Position numbers and translations under genes: made by a program. A stretch of 64,000 nt of DNA, from contig NZ_BCRD01000005.1 of assembly GCF_001552415.1 (NCBI RefSeq), positions 124,001-188,000 on the forward strand. Reading direction: 5' to 3'. Source of the DNA: Corynebacterium xerosis NBRC 16721 = ATCC 373. Lineage in GTDB: Bacteria; Actinomycetota; Actinomycetes; Mycobacteriales; Mycobacteriaceae. Shown one piece after another: positions 9,719-19,202 of this stretch (positions within the stretch are counted from its first letter, which is position 1; every line of letters starts with the position of its first letter). The notes beneath the pieces are model-generated. The model had not been told where the DNA came from. It did no database searches and saw only the letters and a list, made by a program, of their open reading frames with translations.

Positions 9719-11986
9719 TTACTCCTGAACCGGCACCAGCGAGATCTTGCCGCGGTTGTCGATGTCCGCGATCTCGACCTGGATCTTGTCGCCGACGTTG
9801 ACCACGTCCTCGACCTTGTCGATGCGCTTGCCGTCGCCGAGCTTCGAGATGTGGACCAGGCCGTCGCGGCCCGGCACCAGGGACACGAACGCGCCGAAGG
9901 CGGTGGTCTTGACCACGGTGCCCAGGTAGCGCTCACCGACCTTCGGCAGCTGCGGGTTGGCGATGGCGTTGATCTTCTCGATCGCGGCGTCGGCGGCCTC
10001 ACCGGTGGTGGCGGACACGAAGATCGTGCCGTCGTCCTCGATGGAAATGTTGGCGCCGGTCTCCTCGGTGATGCCGTTGATGATCTTGCCCTTGGGGCCG
10101 ATGACCTCGCCGATCTTCGACACCGGCACGGAGATCGTGGTGATCTTCGGGGCGAACGGGCTCATCTCGTCCGGGCCGTCGATGGCCTCGGCCATGACCT
10201 CCAGGATGGTCAGGCGCGCGTCGCGGGCCTGCTCCAGCGCGTCGGCGAGCACCTTCGACGGGATGCCGTCGAGCTTGGTGTCCAGCTGCAGCGCGGTGAT
10301 GAACTCGGACGTGCCGGCGACCTTGAAGTCCATGTCGCCGAAGGCGTCCTCGGCGCCGAGGATGTCGGTCAGCGCGACGTACTCGGTCTTGCCGTCGACC
10401 TCGCCGGAGACCAGGCCCATCGCAATGCCCGCGACCGGGGCGCGCAGCGGCACGCCGGCGTTGTACAGCGCCAGCGTCGACGCGCACACGGAACCCATGG
10501 ACGTCGAGCCGTTGGAACCCAGCGCCTCGGAGACCTGGCGGATGGCGTAGGGGAACTTCTCGCGCGACGGCAGCACCGGCACGATGGCGCGCTCGGCGAG
10601 CGCGCCGTGGCCGATCTCCCGGCGCTTCGGCGAACCGACGCGGCCGGTCTCGCCGGTGGAGTACGGCGGGAAGTTGTAGTGGTGGAAGTAGCGCTTCGAG
10701 TCCACCGGGCCGAGCGAATCGATCTGCTGCTCCATCTTGAGCATGTCCAGCGTGGTGACGCCCAGGATCTGGGTCTCGCCGCGCTCGAACAGCGCCGAGC
10801 CATGGGCACGCGGGATCAGCTCGATCTCGACGCCCAGGTCGCGGATCGCGTCGACGGCTCGGCCGTCGATGCGGAAGCCGTCGGTCAGGATCATGTCGCG
10901 GACGATGGACTTCATCAGCCCGTTGTACGCGGCGGCGATCTCCTTGCCGCGCTCCGGGAACTGCGGCTCCAGCGCCTCGACGACCTCGGCCATCAGGGCG
11001 TTGGTGGCGTCGTCGCGGTCCTGCTTCGACGGGGTCTTCAGCAGCTTCGGCAGCTTGGCCGCGGCCTCGGACTCCACGGCGGCGTAAACGTCGTCGTTGT
11101 AGGCCGGGAACAGCGGGAACTCGCGCACGTCCTGGGCGGCCTCGGCGGCCAGGGACTGCTGCGCGGCGCACAGGTCGGCGATGAACGGCTTGGCGGCCTC
11201 GAGGCCCTCCGCGACGACGGACTCCGTCGGCGCCGGGCGGCCCTGGGCGACCAGGTCGGCCACGTGCTCGGTGGCGCCGGCCTCGACCATCATGATGGCC
11301 ACGTTGTCGGCGTCGGCCTTGGCCTTGCGGGACTTGCCGCGGCCCTTGGCGGCGTTGTCGTCGGCCAGGCGGCCGGCGACGACGATCTCGAACAGCGCCT
11401 GCTCGTGCTGCTCGACGGTCGGGAACGCGACCCACTGGCCCTTCGGGTGGGCGTCATCGGCGATGAGCGCCATGCGCACCGCACCGACCGGGCCGGACAC
11501 AGGCAGACCGGACAGCTGGGTGGCGGCGGAGGCGGCGTTGATGGCCACCACGTCGTACATGTCCTTCGGGTCGAGGGACATGATGGTGATGATGATCTGC
11601 ACCTCGTTGCGCAGGCCCTTCACGAAGGTCGGGCGCAGCGGGCGGTCGATCAGGCGGCAGGCCAGGATGGCGTCCTGGCCCGGGCGGCCCTCGCGGCGGA
11701 AGAACGAGCCGGGGATGCGGCCCGCGGCGTACATGCGCTCCTCGACGTCCACCGTCAGCGGGAAGAAGTCGAAGCCCTCGCGGGGGTTGTTCGACGCGCA
11801 CGTCGTGGCGAGCATCATCGTCTCGTCGTCGAGGTACGCGGTGACGGCACCGTCGGCCTGTCGGGCCAGCTGGCCGGTCTCGAACCGGATCTCGCGGGTG
11901 CCGAAGTCACCGTTGTCGATGACAGCGACGGCCTCCACGATGTCGTCGTAGCCGTTGTCGTCGTAGTCGTACTGGGTATCGGTCAT
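9719..11986 (-). CDS. pnp: Polyribonucleotide nucleotidyltransferase (PNPase)
   Basis: Phosphorolytic 3'-5' exoribonuclease of RNA turnover. It is 755 aa, the normal corynebacterial length. Order: two RNase PH-like domains, a KH domain ([18 protein letters not shown] region, about 600-650) and a C-terminal S1 domain ([20 protein letters not shown]). The ATG at 11984-11986 starts [10 protein letters not shown]; a GTG five codons upstream is possible, but neither start has a strong ribosome-binding site. It follows rpsO after a 182-bp gap containing a hairpin, the classic rpsO-pnp order. Confidence 0.96.
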   Translation of the reverse strand: MTDTQYDYDDNGYDDIVEAVAVIDNGDFGTREIRFETGQLARQADGAVTAYLDDETMMLATTCASNNPREGFDFFPLTVDVEERMYAAGRIPGSFFRREGRPGQDAILACRLIDRPLRPTFVKGLRNEVQIIITIMSLDPKDMYDVVAINAASAATQLSGLPVSGPVGAVRMALIADDAHPKGQWVAFPTVEQHEQALFEIVVAGRLADDNAAKGRGKSRKAKADADNVAIMMVEAGATEHVADLVAQGRPAPTESVVAEGLEAAKPFIADLCAAQQSLAAEAAQDVREFPLFPAYNDDVYAAVESEAAAKLPKLLKTPSKQDRDDATNALMAEVVEALEPQFPERGKEIAAAYNGLMKSIVRDMILTDGFRIDGRAVDAIRDLGVEIELIPRAHGSALFERGETQILGVTTLDMLKMEQQIDSLGPVDSKRYFHHYNFPPYSTGETGRVGSPKRREIGHGALAERAIVPVLPSREKFPYAIRQVSEALGSNGSTSMGSVCASTLALYNAGVPLRAPVAGIAMGLVSGEVDGKTEYVALTDILGAEDAFGDMDFKVAGTSEFITALQLDTKLDGIPSKVLADALEQARDARLTILEVMAEAIDGPDEMSPFAPKITTISVPVSKIGEVIGPKGKIINGITEETGANISIEDDGTIFVSATTGEAADAAIEKINAIANPQLPKVGERYLGTVVKTTAFGAFVSLVPGRDGLVHISKLGDGKRIDKVEDVVNVGDKIQVEIADIDNRGKISLVPVQE

Positions 11987-12096
11987 GCGGGGAAAAACCA
12001 CGTCTTTCGTTTGGTGTGCCCCCAGGGCGATCGTCGGTGCCGCCCTATCAGTTCATCTCGGGGCATCGCGAAGACTCTACCACGGTAAACGCGAGA

Positions 12097-12137
12097 AAGC
12101 CCGCCGCAACCAGGGTGTCCCTGGTCGGGGCGGGCTT
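12097..12137 (-). terminator. Hairpin between rpsO and pnp
   Basis: AAGCCCGCC and GGCGGGCTT enclose a second stem ACCAGGG/CCCTGGT with a TGT loop. It lies 31 bp past the rpsO stop on the minus strand. The T-tract behind it is poor (TCTCGCGTTT), so it could be an attenuator or mRNA-processing hairpin between rpsO and pnp, as in other bacteria. Confidence 0.6.
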
Positions 12138-12168
12138 GACGGGGCCTTCTGAGAGGGCCCGAAAGTTC

Positions 12169-12438
12169 TTAGCGGCGCAGGCCGAGGCGCTCGATGAGGT
12201 TACGGTAACGCTGGACGTCGTTGTCGGCCAGGTACTTCAGCAGACCCTTGCGGCGACCGACGAGCAGCAGCAGGCCGCGGCGCGAGTGGTGGTCGTGCTT
12301 GTGGAACTTCAGGTGCTCCGTCAGCTGGCGGATGCGGGTGGTCAGCAGCGCGACCTGGGCCTCCGGCGAACCGGTGTCGGTCTCGTGCAGGCCGAATTCC
12401 TTGAGGACCTCGGACTTTTCCTGGGTCGAAAGCGCCAT
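12169..12438 (-). CDS. rpsO: Ribosomal protein S15
   Basis: Small-subunit protein that binds the central domain of 16S rRNA. It is 89 aa, exactly the family length, with the conserved [16 protein letters not shown]-rich [12 protein letters not shown] and [11 protein letters not shown] segments. The ATG is preceded by GGAGACGCCCC. It lies upstream of pnp and downstream of ribF on the same strand. Confidence 0.98.
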   Translation of the reverse strand: MALSTQEKSEVLKEFGLHETDTGSPEAQVALLTTRIRQLTEHLKFHKHDHHSRRGLLLLVGRRKGLLKYLADNDVQRYRNLIERLGLRR

Positions 12439-12616
12439 GGGGCGTCTCCTTCGTCTCGTTGGTTGTTTCAGTCCACTTGATGCGGCCCCGGTACGACCGG
12501 CGGCATGGCGACTGTTCGTGGACCACAGTCACGGCCAACGGGCGAGAGTACCAGCAGCGCACGCACGGAACCTAATCCGCCCGCCGCCCCGCCACTCCGC
12601 CCGGGTCCCCGCCCGG

Positions 12617-13597
12617 CTACTCGACGCCGAGGATCCGCCGGGTCTCGGCGACGTCGAGGTTCATCCGCTCGATCAGCGGGTCGATCCCGTCGAACTTCTC
12701 CATGCCCCGGATGCGCCCCACGAAATCGATGGACCCGGTCAGCCCGTACAGGTCGGCCGAACGGTCGAGGATGAACGCCTCGACGGTGCGGGCGGTGTCG
12801 CAGAAGGTGACGTTCGTGCCCACGGACACCGCCGCGGGATAGGCGACGCCGAGTTCGACGTCACCGTCCGGGTCGACGCCGGTGCGCTCCGGCCCCTCGT
12901 CGGCGGTGAACCAGGCGGCGTAGACGCCGTCGGAGGGCACGGCCAGGCCGGGGGCGACGTCGATGTTGGCCGTCGGGAAGCCGAGCTGGGCCCCTCCCCT
13001 GCCCTGGCCGTGGATGACCTCTCCGGTGACGCGGTGCGGCCGGCCGAGGCATTCGGCGGCCGCGGCGACGTCGCCGTCGGCGAGGTAGCCGCGCACGCGC
13101 GTCGACGACACGCGGTCGCCGCCCTCGGCGAGCAGTTCGACGATCTCCACGTCGATGCCGTGGGCCGCGGCCTGCACCGGCAGCGTTTCGGTGGTGCCGG
13201 CGGCCTTGTGGCCGTAGGTGAAGTTCTCGCCGACCAGCACGGCGCGGGCGTGGAGCTTGTCGGCGAGGATCGTGCGCACGAAGTCCTCGGACTCCACGGC
13301 CGCCAGCTCACGGTCGAAGCGCAGCACCAGCATCGCGTCGACGCCGAGCTCGGCGGCCAGTTCCGCCCGCCGCGGCCACGTTGCCAGCGTCGCCGGGGCC
13401 CGATCGGGGGCGAAGACGGCGATGGGGTGCGGGTCGAAGGTCATCAGCACCGCCGGCACGCCCAGTTCGCGGGCGCGTTCCACCGCGCGGCCGATCAGCC
13501 GCCGATGGCCGAGATGGATGCCGTCGAAAACGCCGATCGTCACGACGGTGTCGCCGAGGTCGGCGGGTACCTTGTCTATCCCGTGCCAGATGTCCAC
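12617..13597 (-). CDS. ribF: Bifunctional riboflavin kinase / FAD synthetase
   Basis: Converts riboflavin to FMN and then FAD. In the 326 residues the N-terminal nucleotidyltransferase has VFDGIHLGH (about 24-32) and the STRVR motif. The C-terminal flavokinase has GFPTANID and GVYAAWF. The start codon faces truB across 51 bp, so the two genes share a short divergent promoter region. rpsO follows 178 bp downstream. Confidence 0.96.
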   Translation of the reverse strand: MDIWHGIDKVPADLGDTVVTIGVFDGIHLGHRRLIGRAVERARELGVPAVLMTFDPHPIAVFAPDRAPATLATWPRRAELAAELGVDAMLVLRFDRELAAVESEDFVRTILADKLHARAVLVGENFTYGHKAAGTTETLPVQAAAHGIDVEIVELLAEGGDRVSSTRVRGYLADGDVAAAAECLGRPHRVTGEVIHGQGRGGAQLGFPTANIDVAPGLAVPSDGVYAAWFTADEGPERTGVDPDGDVELGVAYPAAVSVGTNVTFCDTARTVEAFILDRSADLYGLTGSIDFVGRIRGMEKFDGIDPLIERMNLDVAETRRILGVE

Positions 13598-13648
13598 GGA
13601 CCAACCCTACGATACGCCGGGCCGCCCGCGCCGAATAGGATGCCCCAC

Positions 13649-14569
13649 ATGAACGCATCTCCGGAGAAGGTCGACCCGCTGGCGGATTCGGGGCTCGTGG
13701 TGGTGGACAAGCCCGCCGGAATGACCAGCCACGACGTCGTCGGCAAGCTCAGGCGCATTTTCGGCACCCGCCGCGTGGGGCACTCGGGGACGCTGGACCC
13801 GATGGCCACCGGTGTGCTGGTGCTGGGCGTCAACCGCGGCACGCGTTTTCTGCCGCACGTGCACGCCGACGCCAAGTCGTATGACGCGACGATCCGCCTG
13901 GGCTCCGCGACGCTCACCGACGACGCGGAGGGCGAGGTCCTGTCCACCGCCGATCCCGAACAGATCGGGGCGGTCACCGACGAGGCGATCATGTCCGGCG
14001 TCGCGGCGCTGACCGGCGACATCATGCAGCGCCCCGCGTCGGTGTCGGCGGTGAAGATCGACGGCGTCCGCGCCCACGAGCGCATGCGCCGCGGTGAAGA
14101 CGTCGTACTGCCCGAGCGCCCGGTCACCGTTTCGCTTTTCGACGTCCACGCGATCCGTCGTGAAGCGGAATTCATCGATGTCGACGTGAGCGTGGATTGC
14201 TCGGCCGGCACCTTCATCAGGTCGTTGGCCCGGGACCTGGGAGCGGGACTGGACGTGGGCGGCCACGTCACGGCGCTGCGGCGCACGGCGGCCGGGCCGT
14301 TCCGCATCGAGGGGGCTAAGACGCTGGCGGAGCTGGAGGCGGATCCGGCGCCGACGATGAGCCTCGACGACGCGTGCCTGGCGTGCTTCCCCGTCCGCGA
14401 CGTGACGGAGGACGAGGGCGTGGCCCTGTCGCAGGGCAAGTGGCTCGAGCCGATCGGCATGGACGGGGTGCAGGCCGCGCGGACCCCGGATGGTCGCGTG
14501 GTCGCGCTGATCACGGAATCCGGCAAGCGGGCGAAGACGGTGTTCGTCGCGCGGCCGTCGACCATGTGA
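13649..14569 (+). CDS. truB: tRNA pseudouridine-55 synthase
   Basis: Isomerises U55 in the T-loop of tRNAs. The motif GHSGTLDPMATG places the catalytic Asp at residue 50 when counted from the ATG at 13649, which has AGGA 8 nt upstream. An ATG three codons earlier (13640) is possible. Length is 306 aa, normal, with the actinobacterial C-terminal extension. It is divergent from ribF and convergent with pptT, 45 bp apart. Confidence 0.96.
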   Translation: MNASPEKVDPLADSGLVVVDKPAGMTSHDVVGKLRRIFGTRRVGHSGTLDPMATGVLVLGVNRGTRFLPHVHADAKSYDATIRLGSATLTDDAEGEVLSTADPEQIGAVTDEAIMSGVAALTGDIMQRPASVSAVKIDGVRAHERMRRGEDVVLPERPVTVSLFDVHAIRREAEFIDVDVSVDCSAGTFIRSLARDLGAGLDVGGHVTALRRTAAGPFRIEGAKTLAELEADPAPTMSLDDACLACFPVRDVTEDEGVALSQGKWLEPIGMDGVQAARTPDGRVVALITESGKRAKTVFVARPSTM

Positions 14570-14614
14570 CCGTCGACGATGTGGCCGCCGTTCGCGGACA
14601 CGGGCGGGCGGAAT

Positions 14615-15265
14615 CTACCGCACGACGGCGGTGGCGATGACGTAGCCGTTTTCCACGGTCCAGTGGCCCTCGATGAAGTGCACGGGCGTCGGGCGCACCA
14701 GGATGTAGGACACGAAGGTGCCGTCGGGGCGCAGATCGATGTCGGCGTCCTCGAAGCCCAGCCACCGGCCGGTCAGCGGGTACCACGCCTTGTACGTGGC
14801 TTCCTTGGCGCAGAACAGCAGCCGGTCGGCGCAGGCCAGTCCCGCGGAACCGAGCGTGGCCAGCTCGCGGGGGCTGGCGATCGACTCCAGCACGCCCTCC
14901 GGCAGCGGTTCGGCGACCTCGGCGTCGACGCCGATGGACCGCACCAGCAGGCGCGGGGCGACGACGGCGGCGCGGAAACCGCGGGTGTGCGTCATCGACC
15001 CGGTGATCTGGTTGGGCCACAGCGGCATGCCGCGCTCCCCGCGCAGGATCGGGCGGGCCGACGGGCGGCCGGTGAGCTCCTCGATGGCCCGGTGGGCGCA
15101 CCACCGGGCGTCGCCGAACTCCGCCTTGCGCGCGTCCACTGCGCCGGCGACGAGATTGCGTTCCGCCGGGTCGAGCGCGTGGTAGTGATCCAGGCTGTCG
15201 CCGTTCGTCCACATCTGATGGAACGAGGCGTGAGCCGGGAGCATGGCCTTGGTGAGCACCGTCAT
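14615..15265 (-). CDS. pptT: 4'-phosphopantetheinyl transferase, PptT-like
   Basis: Transfers the phosphopantetheine arm of CoA to carrier proteins (fatty acid/mycolate synthase, polyketide and siderophore enzymes). The 216-residue protein has SIGVDAEVAEPLP (Mg-binding Asp) and LLFCAKEATYKAWYP (the K-E-xx-K active-site helix), the Sfp/PptT signature. The ATG has TGGAGG just upstream and overlaps the stop of the preceding phosphoesterase in ATGA, so the two are translationally coupled. M. tuberculosis has the same pair, PptT/PptH. Confidence 0.92.
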   Translation of the reverse strand: MTVLTKAMLPAHASFHQMWTNGDSLDHYHALDPAERNLVAGAVDARKAEFGDARWCAHRAIEELTGRPSARPILRGERGMPLWPNQITGSMTHTRGFRAAVVAPRLLVRSIGVDAEVAEPLPEGVLESIASPRELATLGSAGLACADRLLFCAKEATYKAWYPLTGRWLGFEDADIDLRPDGTFVSYILVRPTPVHFIEGHWTVENGYVIATAVVR

Positions 15266-16077
15266 CGAACCTCCATAACAGGGTAGGGCCACGTCCGGTC
15301 GCCTTCCCGCGGCTGCCATTCCCTGGGGTAGCCCAGCGAGACCTCCGTGTGCGGCACGCCGTCGACGACGGTCGTGCCGGGGATGTGCAGATGCCCGTAA
15401 ATGACGTGGCGAGCCTGGTACCGCGTGCCCCAGTCCTGCGTGTGCCGTGTGCCGGCCCACATGGACAATTCCGGGTAATACACCGCCGCGAGCGGTTCCC
15501 GGGCGAGCGGCCAGTGGTTGACCAGGATCGTCGGCCCTTCGACGCGGGCCAGCCGGCGCACCGTGTACGCCAGGCGGCGCCGGCACCACAGCACCGGGTC
15601 GACGAAGGGGCGGATGGCGAACTCGTCGGTCATCACGACCTGACTGCGGTTCGCCATTTCCAGCGCCTCGGCGACGGTCGTGCCCGCCGGGCGCCACGAA
15701 TAGTCGTACAGGGTGAACAGCGGGCAGATGGTCACGCCGCCCAACACCGGGAACGGATCCTCCGGCGTGAGCACGCCGAGCCTGCGGCAACCGTCGACGA
15801 GCTGCGCGTAACGGTCCTCGCCCACGTGGGCGTCGGCGCCGCGGCAGAACAATTCGTGGTTGCCAGGGACCCAGATCACCTGCGCCCAGCGCCGGGACAG
15901 CTCGCCCAGCGTTTTGAGCACCAGTTCGGGCCGTTCGGCGACGTCGCCGGCGACTATGAGCCAGTCCGCAGGATTGCGCGGTCGCAGGCTCTCGACGACG
16001 GCCTTGTTCGCCTTGACGGCCACGTGCAGGTCCGAAATCGCCCACAGGGTGGTCGACGAGTGTTCGTCGTCCGCCAT
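15262..16077 (-). CDS. Calcineurin-like metallophosphoesterase, PptH-like
   Basis: A 271-residue metallophosphoesterase with all five metal-ligand blocks in order: SDLHV, GDVAE, GNHE, VNHWP and YGHLH. It sits directly upstream of pptT with a 4-nt overlap. In M. tuberculosis the orthologous neighbour PptH (Rv2795c) removes phosphopantetheine from carrier proteins, opposing PptT. By position and family this is its likely counterpart. ATG at 16075-16077 has GGAGG 5 nt upstream; longer in-frame starts lack such a site. Confidence 0.85.
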   Translation of the reverse strand: MADDEHSSTTLWAISDLHVAVKANKAVVESLRPRNPADWLIVAGDVAERPELVLKTLGELSRRWAQVIWVPGNHELFCRGADAHVGEDRYAQLVDGCRRLGVLTPEDPFPVLGGVTICPLFTLYDYSWRPAGTTVAEALEMANRSQVVMTDEFAIRPFVDPVLWCRRRLAYTVRRLARVEGPTILVNHWPLAREPLAAVYYPELSMWAGTRHTQDWGTRYQARHVIYGHLHIPGTTVVDGVPHTEVSLGYPREWQPREGDRTWPYPVMEVR

Positions 16078-16353
16078 GGGCGCCTCCCTGCAGTCGATGT
16101 CCGCGCGGCGGGTGCCGCGCGGTGATCTCCGATCCGTGAACGGGTCTGGCCGGTATATCGCCGACAATCACGGAATCGTAACGGATCCGGGACGATTCGC
16201 GGCGAAAACTCATCCGGCACAGACTCGTAGGCCACTTTAGTCACAGGCACCCCACGGTCAACAGCTTTGGGGGCATGAACCATCCGTCGGGCATCCGCCG
16301 AATCTTCTGCGGGCCGCTCGAAGACGTCGCAAAGCAACGCCCGCACCCCGCCC

Positions 16354-17673
16354 CTACTCCCCCGCGGCCACCGTCCACTTGGGCCCGCGGTAGCGCACGG
16401 CGACGAAAACCAGCCGCAGCACCATGAAGGTGAGCAGGCCCCACCACACGCCGGTCAGGCCCCAGTCCATCGACAGCGTCAGCCACACCGGCGGCAGGAA
16501 GCCGAGCACCACGGCGGTGATGGTGGCGTTGCGCAGGAAGGCGGCGTCGCCGGCGCCGAGCAGCACGCCATCGATGGCGAAGACGACGCCGCCGACGGGG
16601 ATCATGGCCACGAGAATCCACCACGGCCCGGCGGCGATGGCTGCGAGCACGCCGCCAGCGTCGGTGAACAGGCGCGGCAGCACCCCGTTGAGCACGGCGA
16701 ACGCAGCGGCCAGCACGCCGGCGAAAACCGTCGACCACGCGATGACGCGCCTGGCCGTGAACCGCGCCGCCGACACCGACCCCACGCCCAGCGCGGCGCC
16801 GACGAGGGTCTGCGCGGCGATGGCCAGCGAATCGAGCACCAGCGACAGCAAATTCCACAGCTGCAGCAGAATCTGGTGCCCGCCCAGCGAGAACGCGCCC
16901 AACCGGCCGGCGACACCCGCCGCCGACAGGAACGCGACCTGGAACGCCAGCGACCGCAGGATGAGGTCGCGGCCCAGCACCAGCTGCCGCTTGATCAGGG
17001 ACCATCGGGGCCGCTTTTCGACGGCCTGCTCGGACGCCGATGCGACGAGCTTCCGGATGAACAGCGAAGCGGTGATCGTCTCGCCGGCGATCATCGCCCA
17101 TGCCGAACCGTCGAGCCCCAGCCAACCGACCAGCGGCACGATCATCAGCGCCGCCGGCCCCAGGCCGCCCACCACGTAGAGGAACGGGCGGCGAGTGTCC
17201 TGGATCCCGCGCATCCAGCCGTTGCCGGCCTGTGCGACGAGGGTCAGCGGAATGCCCGCGGCGGCGATGCGCAGCCACCCCGCCGCGGCGCCGGCCACGA
17301 CCGGGTCGGGGGCGAGCAACCGGGTGATGGCGCCCGCGAAGATCTCCACGATGGCGAACAACAGCATGCCGACGAACACCGCCACCCACGTGGCCTGCAC
17401 GCCTTCGGACACCGCGCCACGGACGTCGCCGCGGCCGAATGCGCGGGAGGCCCGGGCGGTGGTGCCGTAGGCGAGGAACGTCAGCTGCGCGGTGAGCATG
17501 GAGAACACCGTCGCCCCGGCGGCCAGCGCCGCAAGTTCCACCGCGCCGAGGCGGCCGATGACGGCCGTGTCCAGCAGCAGATACAACGGCGGCGCCGCCA
17601 GCACGCCGAGGGCGGGCAGCGCAAGGCCGAGGATCCGGCCCGCGGTGATGGGCCGGTCCACTTCGGTGGTCAC
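16354..17673 (-). CDS. dinF: MATE-family efflux protein, DinF type
   Basis: A 439-residue polytopic membrane protein of the multidrug and toxin extrusion family. Two homologous halves of about six helices are visible, with DTAVIGRLG in helix 1-2 and the repeated GHQILLQLWN in the second half. The start is GTG at 17671-17673, one base after the TGA of nrnA (TGA-C-GTG), so it depends on upstream translation. Same gene order as M. tuberculosis dinF. Substrate unknown. Confidence 0.88.
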   Translation of the reverse strand: MTTEVDRPITAGRILGLALPALGVLAAPPLYLLLDTAVIGRLGAVELAALAAGATVFSMLTAQLTFLAYGTTARASRAFGRGDVRGAVSEGVQATWVAVFVGMLLFAIVEIFAGAITRLLAPDPVVAGAAAGWLRIAAAGIPLTLVAQAGNGWMRGIQDTRRPFLYVVGGLGPAALMIVPLVGWLGLDGSAWAMIAGETITASLFIRKLVASASEQAVEKRPRWSLIKRQLVLGRDLILRSLAFQVAFLSAAGVAGRLGAFSLGGHQILLQLWNLLSLVLDSLAIAAQTLVGAALGVGSVSAARFTARRVIAWSTVFAGVLAAAFAVLNGVLPRLFTDAGGVLAAIAAGPWWILVAMIPVGGVVFAIDGVLLGAGDAAFLRNATITAVVLGFLPPVWLTLSMDWGLTGVWWGLLTFMVLRLVFVAVRYRGPKWTVAAGE

Positions 17674-17674
17674 G

Positions 17675-18757
17675 TCAGATGCCGTCGTCGGCGGCGGTGC
17701 CGTCCGAATCGGCGTCGGCCGGAGTCTCGATGGTGGCCGCGGCCATCTCGGAGGCCCCGATCAGCGCGCCCAGCGCCGCATCGCGGTCGCCGTTGACGCT
17801 GTAGCCGGCGGCGCGCAGGTGCCCTCCGCCGCCCATGAACCCGGCGACCGCGGAGGCGTCGACAAGCTCGGTGGAGCGCAGCGACACCGTCCAGTACCCG
17901 GGGTGGTACTCCTTGAACACCGCCGCGACGTCGCCGCCGCTGGTGGTGCGCACGACGTCGACGACCGCCTCGACCTCGTCGTGGCCCACGTCCGCCATGT
18001 CCTCGTGGGAAACGGTCACGTGCACCAGGCCCGCGCCGCCGCCCCAACCGGGCTCGCGGCCGGCGGTGGCCATGACGCGCCCCAGGAACGGCAGGTACTC
18101 GAAGGGGTGGCCCTCCAGCAGCTGCGCGCCGATGGTGCGCGGGTCCAGGCCCTGGTTCAGCAGCCGCGCCGCCGCGGTGTGCATGCGCGAGCGGCCGAAC
18201 TGGAAGGACACGGTGTCGGTGAGCAGGCCCGCGTACAGCGCATGCGCCATCTCCCGGGTCAGCTTGATGCCCCACACCTCGAAGAAGTCGAGCAGCACCA
18301 TCGTCGACGACTCGGAGAGCTCGTCGACCATGTTCACCGTGCCGTAGCGGGTGTTCGAGTCGTGGTGGTCGACGACGATCAGCCGCCGCGACCCCAGCAT
18401 CCGCTCACGGAGGCTGCCCAGCCGCTCGGGACTGGCGCAGTCGACGGACACCCACGTGTCCACGGTCTCCGGGATGTCGTCCGGCGACACGAAGTATTCC
18501 CAGCCGGGGATGGTCAGCAGCGACTTGGCCGGCAGCTCGTCGTTGCCGTACGCCGCCAGGGCGCGGATGCCCCGCTGGCGAAGCGCCATGACCATCGCGG
18601 ACGCCGCGCCGATGGCGTCGGCGTCGGGGTGGATGTGGCAGACCACGGCGACGAACTCGGCGTCGGCGAGCATGTCCATCGAGTCCTGGATCGGGCCCGA
18701 CATCCGCCTGCTGATCGACTGCGACAGCTGGTGCGCCGCCTGCTCCGCCGGCCCCAC
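17675..18757 (-). CDS. nrnA: DHH/DHHA1 phosphoesterase: nanoRNase / pAp phosphatase
   Basis: Degrades 2-5 nt RNA fragments and dephosphorylates 3',5'-pAp in related proteins. The 360 residues contain HIHPDADAIGA (metal site), VSVDCASPERLG, VVDHHDSN (the DHH motif) and the DHHA1 substrate motif GFMGGGGHLRAAGY near the C-terminus. The GTG start at 18755-18757 follows the rbfA stop by one base (TGA-C-GTG); the longer open frame upstream lies inside rbfA and is not real. Confidence 0.92.
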   Translation of the reverse strand: MGPAEQAAHQLSQSISRRMSGPIQDSMDMLADAEFVAVVCHIHPDADAIGAASAMVMALRQRGIRALAAYGNDELPAKSLLTIPGWEYFVSPDDIPETVDTWVSVDCASPERLGSLRERMLGSRRLIVVDHHDSNTRYGTVNMVDELSESSTMVLLDFFEVWGIKLTREMAHALYAGLLTDTVSFQFGRSRMHTAAARLLNQGLDPRTIGAQLLEGHPFEYLPFLGRVMATAGREPGWGGGAGLVHVTVSHEDMADVGHDEVEAVVDVVRTTSGGDVAAVFKEYHPGYWTVSLRSTELVDASAVAGFMGGGGHLRAAGYSVNGDRDAALGALIGASEMAAATIETPADADSDGTAADDGI

Positions 18758-18758
18758 G

Positions 18759-19202
18759 TCAGGACTCCGGCTCGTCGTCGCGGCGGTACGGGTCGGTGTC
18801 GCCGGCCGGGGCCGCGCCCTCGCGCAGCTTGGCCAGTTCAGCGTCGCGGGCGCGGGTCTTGGCCAGCAGCTCCTCCATGTGGGCACTGGCCTCGGGGACG
18901 GTGTCGACCTCGAACGACAGCGTCGGCGTGTAGCGGACGCCGAGCGAGCGGCCGACCAACGAGCGCAGCTGGCCGCGGGCGCGGTGCAGGGCCTCGGCGG
19001 CGGCCTCCCAGTCGGGGTCCTCGTCGATGGTGCGGCCGCGGGTGGTGTAGAACACCGTCGCGTCGTGAAGGTCTCCGGTCACGCGGCAGTCGGTGATGGT
19101 GACCAGCTCGAGTCGGCGGTCCTTGACCTCGCGTTCGATCGCTGCGGCGACGACCTCCTGGATTCGCTTGGCCATGCGGGCGGCGCGTGCGGGATCGGCC
19201 AT
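18759..19202 (-). CDS. rbfA: Ribosome-binding factor A
   Basis: Late 30S maturation factor acting near helix 1 of 16S rRNA. 147 aa, with the single KH-like domain ([22 protein letters not shown]) and an actinobacterial acidic/basic tail. The ATG has AGAGGAG 9 nt upstream. It heads the rbfA-nrnA-dinF group, separated from infB by 659 bp, whereas in many relatives infB and rbfA are adjacent. Confidence 0.94.
   Translation of the reverse strand: MADPARAARMAKRIQEVVAAAIEREVKDRRLELVTITDCRVTGDLHDATVFYTTRGRTIDEDPDWEAAAEALHRARGQLRSLVGRSLGVRYTPTLSFEVDTVPEASAHMEELLAKTRARDAELAKLREGAAPAGDTDPYRRDDEPES

Noticed and set aside
12439..13648. FMN riboswitch near ribF
   Set aside because: Only 51 bp separate ribF and truB; no room or conserved core for an FMN element.
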